5,668 nucleotides of DNA from Akkermansia sp. (GTDB lineage Bacteria; Verrucomicrobiota; Verrucomicrobiia; Verrucomicrobiales; Akkermansiaceae): positions 1 to 5,668 of the forward strand of contig JAIFNK010000033.1 in NCBI GenBank assembly GCA_020047775.1. The letters are read 5' to 3'. The position numbers and the translations under genes are program-made. Positions 1-5,668 of this stretch are shown here, in pieces; the stretch's first letter is position 1, and every line of letters begins with the position of its first letter. Under the pieces are notes generated by a model. It made no database searches, had not been told where the DNA came from, and was given only the letters and a program-made list of their open reading frames with translations.

Positions 1-1490
1 CCGAAGTAGGAGATGTCGTTGTGGTGGTAACGGGTCTTGAACTGGCCACCTGCGGCATTGGAGTTGGCAAGGCTGCGGGGGGTGATGCCGGAGCGCCCGG
101 TGCGGCGGATGGTGTTGTAGCTGACGACGTGGTCGGTGCCGATGCCTGCGGCGACGGTATTGATGGCGCAGGCGTCGGTGCCGGCGTAGGCGGTGTCGAG
201 CAGGGTGTTATTGAAAACGGTGTGGCCGTGGCCCTGAAGCTCGATACCGTTGCCTGCGGTTTTTTCGATGAGGCTGTTGCGGATGGTGTGGCCGCTGCCG
301 CTCAGGACGATGCCGGTGCAGGTGCCCCATTGGAGGAAAAAGTGGCCGGAGACATCGGTGAAGTGGTTGAGGTAGCGGGCTTGGATGCCGTCAATTGTCA
401 CGCCGATTGAGGGTGCGAGGTGCCCCGCACCGCGCCAGGGGTAGATGATATTGCCGCTCGAATCGTAGCCGAGGGCGGAGCCGCCGGAAGCGGTATCGGT
501 GCTGATGGTGCAGGCAAAGAGGCGGAAGCCTTGGATGGTGATGTGGTTGCAGTTACTGAGGTTGAAGGCAAAGTCACGTTTCTTGACCTCGACCACGCTG
601 GAGGCGGGCGAGGCGGAGGTGGGCGTCCAGAGGTAGAGCTGGCCGTGGGTTCGGTCGTGCCACCACTCGCCGGGAGTATCGAGAAACTCTTTTTTGTTAA
701 ACAGGTAGTAACGGGAGGCGTGGTCGTAGATACTTGCATCGAAGTCTTTTCCAGAGTCGCTGTGGGAGGTGAAGGTGATCTGATTGCCGTTGGCGGGTAC
801 ATGGGTGACGACACCCGAGAGAATCCAGCTCCACGCGCCATTGTTGGGTTGTAAGTAGATTTCCGCACCATCGTAAAAGCCGGCGGGTTTGGGGGGCAGA
901 GCAGTATCGGTGACAACGCCGGTGGTGAGATGGGTGGTGTTGTTCCGGTTCTTTGAAACAAAGGAAGAGGTGGTGGACTTCGCGGGGTGGGAAATGTCCA
1001 CGGGTGGTGCGGTGCCTGACGGATAGGCGTTGGTCTTGGTTGTTACATCCGGCCACTTCGCAAGGGTGATGGGTTCGCCATTGACGAAGACCTGGAGGGC
1101 TTGGTTGAAGGAGGATGTGAAAAAATTTCCGGCTAGTGCGGTGCGATGGATGGCACCTGTATCGGGGATCCACGCCCCCGCAGAAAGCACGTCGGTGCCA
1201 TTGATCACGACGGTCTCATTTTCATAGTTGCGAAAGGTGATCGGGTTGAGGGATGTGCCGGAGTTGGCGGGGGTGATGGACTCGCGATAGGTGCCGGCGC
1301 GGACATGGACAGTGTCGCCCGCAGCGGCGACCGAAGCGGCTTTTTGGATGGTGAGAAAGGGCGAGGCCAGCGAACCAGGGTTGGTGTCGTTGCCGATGGT
1401 GGCGACATAGTAGTTTGCCGCGTGGAGAGGAAAGCCAATCACCGACATGACTAAAGCTAGCAAACGCAGGGGGGATAAAAGAACATTCAT
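1..1490 (-). CDS. Secreted right-handed parallel beta-helix protein, DUF1565-like N-terminus (C-terminus cut by window edge)
   Basis: The frame is open for 496 codons from ATG 1490 to the window edge with no stop, so the gene is partial at its 3' end. Residues 1-24 form a signal peptide: a short N-terminus with Arg9, a hydrophobic core, and an LHA|AN cleavage site. Residues 27-70 carry the start typical of DUF1565/pectate-lyase-like proteins: YYVATIGNDTNPGS, then SPFLTIQKA, AGDTVHVRAGTY. Residues 132-148 (LQVFVNGEPITLAKWPD) and 261-290 (YYLFNKKEFL, PGEWWHDRTHGQLYLWTP) resemble the insert seen in many secreted beta-helix carbohydrate enzymes, including GH141-like proteins. PbH1-type coils appear at about 315-331, 393-437 (SGSGHTIRNSLIEKTAGNGI) and 454-469. 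The likely role is binding or cleaving a polysaccharide outside the cytoplasm, but no catalytic residue can be assigned and the sub-family is a guess. There is no clear Shine-Dalgarno; a 6-base inverted repeat lies 12 bases before the ATG. A downstream PEP-CTERM or sorting tail is possible but outside the window. Confidence 0.9.
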   Translation of the reverse strand, partial: MNVLLSPLRLLALVMSVIGFPLHAANYYVATIGNDTNPGSLASPFLTIQKAASVAAAGDTVHVRAGTYRESITPANSGTSLNPITFRNYENETVVINGTDVLSAGAWIPDTGAIHRTALAGNFFTSSFNQALQVFVNGEPITLAKWPDVTTKTNAYPSGTAPPVDISHPAKSTTSSFVSKNRNNTTHLTTGVVTDTALPPKPAGFYDGAEIYLQPNNGAWSWILSGVVTHVPANGNQITFTSHSDSGKDFDASIYDHASRYYLFNKKEFLDTPGEWWHDRTHGQLYLWTPTSASPASSVVEVKKRDFAFNLSNCNHITIQGFRLFACTISTDTASGGSALGYDSSGNIIYPWRGAGHLAPSIGVTIDGIQARYLNHFTDVSGHFFLQWGTCTGIVLSGSGHTIRNSLIEKTAGNGIELQGHGHTVFNNTLLDTAYAGTDACAINTVAAGIGTDHVVSYNTIRRTGRSGITPRSLANSNAAGGQFKTRYHHNDISYF

Positions 1491-1501
1491 TGAGATGTGA
1501 T

Positions 1502-1517
1502 TTTCACGCGGGTGAAA
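1502..1517. promoter_or_regulatory. Short perfect inverted repeat just before the beta-helix gene start
   Basis: TTTCAC at 1502-1507 and GTGAAA at 1512-1517 form a perfect 6-base inverted repeat around a 4-base centre. It ends 12 bases before ATG 1490, where a ribosome binding site would normally sit. It could be a repressor site or a small hairpin in the leader RNA that affects translation. A repeat this short can occur by chance. Confidence 0.25.
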
Positions 1518-1585
1518 CGTTTGTTTGGTGTGGAAGTGGTTTTAGGGCCAAGGATCCTTCTCTTCTGGGTAACATGAGGGGCGGG

Positions 1586-1601
1586 TGTGATCAACTTCAC
1601 A
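1586..1601. promoter_or_regulatory. CRP/FNR-family-like operator palindrome
   Basis: The sequence TGTGATCAACTTCACA has perfect TGTGA and TCACA half-sites with a 6-base spacer, the classical consensus for CRP-type regulators. It is in non-coding DNA, centred about 103 bases before the start codon of the beta-helix gene, a plausible distance for an activator site upstream of a promoter. Control by carbon supply would suit a secreted glycan-active protein. No convincing -35/-10 pair was found between the site and the start codon, and the binding specificity of this organism's CRP-like proteins is not known. Confidence 0.4.
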
Positions 1602-1687
1602 TATTCTTTATGAACTTCTCTCGCAGGACATCCTCTTCAGCTGCCGAGGGCATGATGTTACTTATATCGGGAGGGCGGTTTGGCAGT

Positions 1688-1738
1688 AAAAATCGATAGA
1701 GGGAGGAACGGTGCATTGGTTTGCGCCGCTCCCCCCTC
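1688..1738 (-). terminator. Hairpin plus T run downstream of the large exported gene
   Basis: Arms at 1738-1723 and 1714-1699 (minus-strand order) pair over 16 positions with two G-U pairs and one C-A mismatch, closing an 8-base loop (1722-1715). A run of five T follows on the minus strand at 1692-1688, six bases beyond the stem. It starts about 20 bases after the TAG at 1760-1758, the right place to end the transcript of the large gene. The gap between stem and T run is longer than ideal, so efficiency is uncertain. It coincides with the intron-like fragment; group IIC introns favour terminators as targets, so both readings can hold. Confidence 0.45.
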
Positions 1739-1756
1739 CGAACCGTGCGAGCGGAT
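1695..1756 (-). mobile_element. Probable relic of a group II intron 3' end (half of domain V plus domain VI)
   Basis: Read on the minus strand, this stretch starts with CGCTCGCACGGTTC (1753-1740), matching the 3' strand of the conserved domain V hairpin that usually ends ACGGTTC. A hairpin beginning GGAGGGGGGAGCGG follows, as domain VI does in many bacterial introns, and it ends CCTCCCTCTATC, like their 3' ends. The 5' strand of domain V (GAGCCGT with its AGC triad), the other domains and the reverse transcriptase are absent, and the expected bulged branch-point A of domain VI is not seen because the basal stem is fully paired. If the reading is right, this is a dead fragment. It lies directly after the stop of the large exported gene without disturbing its end. 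The resemblance is from memory of intron consensus sequences; a plain terminator hairpin is the alternative. Confidence 0.45.
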
Positions 1757-1757
1757 G

Positions 1758-4700
1758 CTACTTAATGGCCCGCTTCATGACGACCATCGGTGATTTCCAT
1801 CCGACGGGGTTCTTATTGTTGAAGCCGCCGGCCTCGATGAAGAGATGATCGTTCTTCACTGTCATTTTCAATGCCTGCAACTTTTCCAAATCGATCAACG
1901 TGTCTCCGGTCCAAAAACGAAGCGGGTTGTTGGTCAAGCCAGCCTCCTTGAACGTGATCTCCTTGAAAGGCGCACGACCTGCGTCGGTGGGTTTTGCGGG
2001 GTTGAACGATTCGACGGACGGAACAACTGCAACGGTCGTCCACGCGCCGGACACGAGCGGGTTGGCGGCGGATTTTCCGTCCCATGTGAACTTGCCAGCC
2101 TCGGGGTCCTCGATGTTGCGGTTCGGGTCTTGCAATGCCTGCCAATCTGCCGAGAGCAGAGACTTCGCGGTGGCCGACTTCAGCACCATCGCTTGATCCA
2201 ATGGCGGCATCTTCATCTCCTCGAACCAGATGCCCATGAAGTTGCCCTTGTTCTTGCTCCGTATGTGGACGTGCAGGAACCCGGTGGCAGCGATCGTCAC
2301 CTTGCCGCTTTGGAACTCGGCAAGGCGACTCTGGTCGATGTAGTAAACGATGGGATGTCCGCCTTCGCGCTTCTTGAACTCGCGTTCGCGTTCAAGCACC
2401 TGCTTGCCATTTACGTAGACCCGCACGCCGTCGCCGTTGTTCATGTGCGAGAGACCGCCGACCGCCAACCGGTAGCGGTGACCCTGCTTGAGCGGCGGAA
2501 CGTCGAAGGTGCCGCGGATCATCAGGACTTCCTTGTCCCAGAATGTCTTCATCGGCTCGCAGCAGCGGCAATAGGTCTCGGTGCAAGGGGTTTGCTGGCT
2601 GGGTGAGCGGCCAGTCAACTGATCAATGAATGGTTTTGGTGTCGTGCGCAGCTTGCCATTTTCCTGACCGAAAGGTTGCAGGCCGTGCTGCCATCCAGCC
2701 TTCTTCGCGTCGAAGTCGGTGGCGAACCAGTTCTCCATGCCGGCCGGATAAGTCACCTTGCGGTAGCGCGTCACGCCCGGATCCCAAATCATTTTTTCAG
2801 GTGGATCAAAGCTGAAGTAGTCCCAGCGCATGGAATCCCAAGCCGGGCCGAAGGGCTGCCAGTCGTAATCATTGACCTCCATCTTGTCATAGAGCGCGAC
2901 CAGTTCCTCGACCTTGGCCTGCTGCTTGGGATCGGCCACCACCGGTTCCGGCCGGACCTCCGCAAGCAGGGGTGCCATATTGCCGGCCACGTATTCCGGG
3001 ATCAACTGGTCGCGGATGACCGCATGCACCTCTTTTTTCAAGGCGGGTCCAAAGGTGGTCGGGTCGGCATTGAAGAACAGTTCCTTGTGGGGCAGGGACT
3101 GGCTGGGGTAGCGTTTGTTGGCCAAGCTGAGCAGCACGTCGAGACCACCCGGCTGCTTGGCCAGGGTGGATGCCAGGTTTTCCACCAGAAACTGTTCGGC
3201 ATTCGCAAGATCAAGACCGCCGGGTGCCTGCAGTTTTGCGGGGAATCCCTCATAGCCTTGTGCGAATGTCTTTGCGGCCAATGCCTGCACCGCCGGGGAT
3301 GCTTCGGACAGGTTGTTGCCGATCTCCGCCAGCTTGAAAGCCAGCATGTTGCTCCGGTTTTCGGTCGCCATCTTGCCGATGAGCGGCAGGAGTTTCTGAT
3401 AGAACCGCTCGTCGGCGACCAGTCCGCCCATGGCGGTGAGGGCGGCCCTGCGCAGCCACCAGTCCTCGTGTTGCAACCAGTGGCAGAGGCGGTCCACGTG
3501 GGGTGCCAGCAGGTCCGGCTTCGCCAGACCGAGGTCGGTCAACGCGCTCTCGACGACCCACCACGATTCAGCGGGATCGTTGACCATCCCGATGAGGAGT
3601 TGGGTCATCTCGTCGGTGAGCAGGTTGGCTTGCGGAGGTTCGTCCTTGGCCTTGGGGGCGGTCCGGATACTGATGGCCATGCAGCCGGCATTACGCACGC
3701 GCGGATCGCTGTCCTTGAGCAGTTGCAGGATCATCGAGTCGCCGGATTTCTTGCCGATGGCACCCGCCGCGACTTGTCGCACTCCTTGATCCGGATGGCG
3801 GGCGTATTTCAACAACACCTCGTCGGTGACATCGGGCGCATCAAGGCGCCGCATGATCGGCCAGGAGGCGTCGGTCGCCAGTTTCTCGCCGTCCCAGTCG
3901 GGCACCTTGCCGTCCGGGCCGGCGGTGGATGTGAGAGAGTAGAATGCCTCGTCGGCTTCCGTGCCCCAAGGGCGTTTGGGCAACTGATAGGATTTGGAAA
4001 ACTTCGTGGCGGGTGCGCCGGTGATGCGCAGCGTCTTGCGCGGGATGGTGTAGCTCAAGGCCAGCCCGATGCCCCAGCTTTTGGGGTCGTCGTAGCGGTT
4101 GCCGCTTCCCGGGGTGGCGCTCACAATGCCCATCGAGCCGTCGAAGCGACGCGACAATTCGTAGAACCATTGGCGGTTGTCCATGAACTCGCGGTATTGC
4201 AGCGGCTTCTTGTCATGCATCAGTCCCATCGAGCCACTGCGCCAGATCTCGCCGATGCCGCCGCCGGTGTGTCCGTGCAACATCCATGAGGTGGAGTAAA
4301 ACCCTTTGACCGCACTGATGTCGCGCGCCTTGGCATAGACCGATTTTTCACCGTCGGGAGTCAAGGCAGCGGCGGCGGCCATTTGGAACGCGAGCTTGCC
4401 GGTTTTGCCGTTGTCCACGAAGCCGGTTTCCGGCAGGTGATCGCCGTAGGCCACGTTGCCGTGACCGGCAAAGCGATAGAAGTGCTTCAGTGCCTCTTGC
4501 AGTGTGAATTCATCCACCTTCGCCCCGCATTCCCGCGCCAACAGCAGGAAGGCGGTGGAAGGAACGCCAGCCGCATTCAAGTGGCCGTAGCCGAAATTCA
4601 CGCCGCCCCTTTGGTTCCATCCGCCGTTGTACATGTTGCGCTTGAGGTAGTCGGCATTCATCTCGATGAGCGGAATGATCGATGCATCGCCGGTGCGCAG

Positions 4701-5417
4701 GTAGTATTCGCAGAGTCCGATTCCGCTATAGCCGGCGTACCACGGGATGGTTTCGATTTTTGCGGCGTTCTTGTGTTTCTCCACCAGTTCCTTGACCCAG
4801 CGGCGGGCGACATCTAGATCCTTGTCCTCTCCGGTCGAGAGCATGTAGAGCAGTCCGAGCCCTTCAATGCCGCTGGCATAGGTTCCACTCCCAGCGAGAA
4901 AATCCGCTTGGCCGCGAACGATCTTGTCCGACTTCGGGCAGTTCAAGGGCCAGGTCTTGCTGTAGGCACCCAGCACCGGAATCTTGACGACAACTTCCTC
5001 CGCCTTGGCATCCGGCTTCTCCTTGACCATGAATTTCACCATCCCGTCCGTGGCTTCGGCCTGGGTGATGATGCCACCGAGGATGACGCGTGGGTCGATG
5101 TCCTTGAGGGTCTGTCCGTTGATGGACTCAATCATCTGCCCGACCTTGAGCTTGCCGCTGGCTTCGGCGGGCGAACCCTTGTCAATGCGGCTGAGTTTCA
5201 TCTGGAACGGTGGCAGCAGCAGTTCGATGCCGATGCCGACCGGCCCGAAGTGCTCGATGGGCTGGGTCCTCTCGGTTTCCTTGGCATAGGTGCTGAAGAG
5301 CGGCCAATCCTTGTAGTAGGCGCTCTCGAAGGCGGGCGATGCCGATTCCGCCGCGCCCGCCGGGCCGCAAGCCGCCATCAGGGCGATGGTCAGGGTTTTT
5401 CTGGAGATGTATTTCAC
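1758..5417 (-). CDS. Large exported PDZ / alpha-alpha toroid (DUF6288-like) / HEAT / beta-sandwich protein of unknown function
   Basis: Complete gene of 1219 residues. I chose GTG 5417 because a signal peptide (KYISRKTLTIALMAACGPAGAA) begins there; the frame opens upstream to 5567, but that part overlaps the preceding gene and has no protein-like features. Cleavage after Ala-Gly-Ala-Ala near residue 23 is likely; MAAC at 14-17 is a weak lipobox. Domains: PDZ-like at about 55-148 (GPVGIGIELLLPP, GSPAEASGKLKVGQMIESIN); a helical toroid at about 160-470 with six segments rich in Gly and Trp (such as WYAGYSGIGLCEYYLRTG and HGHTGGGIGEIWRSGSMG), matching what I recall as DUF6288; HEAT-like repeats at about 520-720 (HPDQGVRQVAAGAIG, DSDPRVRNAGCMAI, EDWWLRRAALTAMGGL); a beta-sandwich, perhaps carbohydrate-binding, at about 955-1070; and a lipocalin/calycin-like module at about 1105-1219. 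A Cys cluster (C945, C950, C952, C953) precedes the sandwich. It lies 23 bases after the previous gene, so co-transcription is likely. The biochemical role is unknown; the toroid could be an enzyme or a scaffold. Confidence 0.93.
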   Translation of the reverse strand: MKYISRKTLTIALMAACGPAGAAESASPAFESAYYKDWPLFSTYAKETERTQPIEHFGPVGIGIELLLPPFQMKLSRIDKGSPAEASGKLKVGQMIESINGQTLKDIDPRVILGGIITQAEATDGMVKFMVKEKPDAKAEEVVVKIPVLGAYSKTWPLNCPKSDKIVRGQADFLAGSGTYASGIEGLGLLYMLSTGEDKDLDVARRWVKELVEKHKNAAKIETIPWYAGYSGIGLCEYYLRTGDASIIPLIEMNADYLKRNMYNGGWNQRGGVNFGYGHLNAAGVPSTAFLLLARECGAKVDEFTLQEALKHFYRFAGHGNVAYGDHLPETGFVDNGKTGKLAFQMAAAAALTPDGEKSVYAKARDISAVKGFYSTSWMLHGHTGGGIGEIWRSGSMGLMHDKKPLQYREFMDNRQWFYELSRRFDGSMGIVSATPGSGNRYDDPKSWGIGLALSYTIPRKTLRITGAPATKFSKSYQLPKRPWGTEADEAFYSLTSTAGPDGKVPDWDGEKLATDASWPIMRRLDAPDVTDEVLLKYARHPDQGVRQVAAGAIGKKSGDSMILQLLKDSDPRVRNAGCMAISIRTAPKAKDEPPQANLLTDEMTQLLIGMVNDPAESWWVVESALTDLGLAKPDLLAPHVDRLCHWLQHEDWWLRRAALTAMGGLVADERFYQKLLPLIGKMATENRSNMLAFKLAEIGNNLSEASPAVQALAAKTFAQGYEGFPAKLQAPGGLDLANAEQFLVENLASTLAKQPGGLDVLLSLANKRYPSQSLPHKELFFNADPTTFGPALKKEVHAVIRDQLIPEYVAGNMAPLLAEVRPEPVVADPKQQAKVEELVALYDKMEVNDYDWQPFGPAWDSMRWDYFSFDPPEKMIWDPGVTRYRKVTYPAGMENWFATDFDAKKAGWQHGLQPFGQENGKLRTTPKPFIDQLTGRSPSQQTPCTETYCRCCEPMKTFWDKEVLMIRGTFDVPPLKQGHRYRLAVGGLSHMNNGDGVRVYVNGKQVLEREREFKKREGGHPIVYYIDQSRLAEFQSGKVTIAATGFLHVHIRSKNKGNFMGIWFEEMKMPPLDQAMVLKSATAKSLLSADWQALQDPNRNIEDPEAGKFTWDGKSAANPLVSGAWTTVAVVPSVESFNPAKPTDAGRAPFKEITFKEAGLTNNPLRFWTGDTLIDLEKLQALKMTVKNDHLFIEAGGFNNKNPVGWKSPMVVMKRAIK

Positions 5418-5440
5418 GGATTCGGATTGATGGATGATGG

Positions 5441-5668
5441 TTACTTCGCAGGTTTTGCCACGGACGGATCCTGGACGACCTTCTCTAACAATGCTGCGAC
5501 TCGCGCACTGGCGGCGGCCAGTTCCGCCTTGTCGTTGGGCTTGCTGCCGGGTTTCGCGGCGGACCATTCGTTGATCTCAAGCGCGGTGTTCACGCCCTTG
5601 ATGGCTTGCGGTTTGGTGATTTTGGGAGCGAGCGTGGCGGCCGGGATGGTGTAGAAGAACGGCACGTC
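5441..5668 (-). CDS. C-terminal 76 residues of an unrecognised protein (5' part outside window)
   Basis: The frame is open from the window edge at 5668 to a TAA at 5443-5441, so only the last 76 codons are visible. The visible part begins DVPFFYTIPAATLAPKITKP, followed by a stretch with EINEWSAAKPGSKPNDKAEL and a predicted helix of Ala, Glu and Lys (about residues 48-66: AELAAASARVAALLEKV), then a short charged tail (DPSVAKPAK). Codon choice and composition match the large gene downstream and no in-frame stop interrupts it, so it reads as real coding sequence. I do not recognise the family. A GTG at 5665 is in frame but is simply an internal valine next to the edge. Its stop is 23 bases before the GTG of the large exported protein, which suggests one operon and perhaps a shared task. 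Confidence 0.8.
   Translation of the reverse strand, partial: DVPFFYTIPAATLAPKITKPQAIKGVNTALEINEWSAAKPGSKPNDKAELAAASARVAALLEKVVQDPSVAKPAK

Larger units (their letters stand above)
1491..1757. other. Intergenic region between the large exported gene and the beta-helix gene
   Basis: These 267 bases hold no convincing gene. From the upstream side (minus strand) they contain the intron-like hairpin and T run, a possible 18-codon fragment (1653-1597), the CRP-like palindrome, a perfect 10-base palindrome AAGGATCCTT (1550-1559) and the 6-base inverted repeat next to the start codon. It must also hold the promoter of the beta-helix gene if that gene is transcribed separately, but I could not place one with confidence. 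Confidence 0.7.

Noticed and set aside
398..961. Proline/serine-rich 187-codon frame on the minus strand, with similar frames on both strands over 21-1454
   Set aside because: These overlap the continuous beta-helix frame in other phases. Their translations are compositional artefacts (Pro/Ser/Thr or Gly/Ala/Val rich), while the beta-helix frame has a signal peptide and recognisable motifs.
1550..1559. Perfect 10-base palindrome AAGGATCCTT
   Set aside because: Too short to be informative alone and matching no operator I recognise; kept only as a note in the intergenic entry.
1540..1568. Possible -10 (CTAAAA on the minus strand near 1541-1546) for the beta-helix gene
   Set aside because: The -10 match is poor and the -35 position (AGAAGA) does not fit; not strong enough to annotate as a promoter.
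1490..1699. 69-codon plus-strand frame in the intergenic region
   Set aside because: No ribosome binding site, no recognisable features, and it runs across the CRP-like palindrome and the start region of the beta-helix gene; nothing supports it as coding.
2676..4289. A 537-codon open frame on the plus strand
   Set aside because: It lies wholly antisense to the large exported gene and is open because of GC-biased third positions. Its translation is low-complexity, rich in Gly, His, Arg and Val, without domains, whereas the opposite strand has clear domain structure.
5418..5567. A 50-residue N-terminal extension of the large protein starting at ATG 5567
   Set aside because: It would overlap the end of the upstream gene in another frame, is Arg/Gln/Gly rich without structure, and would bury the signal peptide internally. 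GTG 5417 places the signal peptide at the N-terminus.

Overview
The window looks like chromosomal DNA from a high-GC member of the Planctomycetota-Verrucomicrobiota group, with Verrucomicrobiota favoured. The grounds are the protein types (a very large secreted PDZ/toroid/HEAT protein of the DUF6288 kind and a secreted parallel beta-helix protein), the C/G-rich third codon positions, and starts without a clear Shine-Dalgarno sequence. This placement comes from recalled family distribution; there is no rRNA or other phylogenetic marker here.

All convincing genes are on the minus strand. In transcription order (right to left) they are: (1) the last 76 codons of an unrecognised protein, 5668-5441; (2) 23 bases later, a complete 1219-residue exported protein starting at GTG 5417 and ending at 1758; (3) a 267-base intergenic stretch; (4) a secreted right-handed parallel beta-helix protein starting at ATG 1490 and still open at base 1, so its C-terminus is missing. 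Genes 1 and 2 are close enough to be one transcript. The third gene probably has its own promoter.

The intergenic stretch (1491-1757) is unusually structured. Right after the stop of the large gene is a strong hairpin. On the minus strand its sequence reads like the 3' end of a bacterial group II intron: the 3' half of domain V, a domain VI hairpin and a CTATC end. The same hairpin followed by a T run could terminate transcription. Further on is a perfect CRP-type palindrome (TGTGA-N6-TCACA), then a 10-base palindrome, and a 6-base inverted repeat 12 bases before the beta-helix start codon. I could not assign a firm -35/-10 pair.

The two main proteins both carry export signals and domains suited to work outside the cytoplasm. 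The beta-helix protein is probably a carbohydrate-active enzyme or glycan-binding protein, and a CRP-type site upstream would fit carbon-source control. The role of the large protein is unknown. It combines a PDZ-like domain, an alpha/alpha toroid with six helical segments, HEAT-like repeats, a beta-sandwich and a C-terminal lipocalin/calycin-like module. No direct functional link between the two can be shown from this window. No tRNA, rRNA, CRISPR array, intact insertion sequence or defence system was seen.
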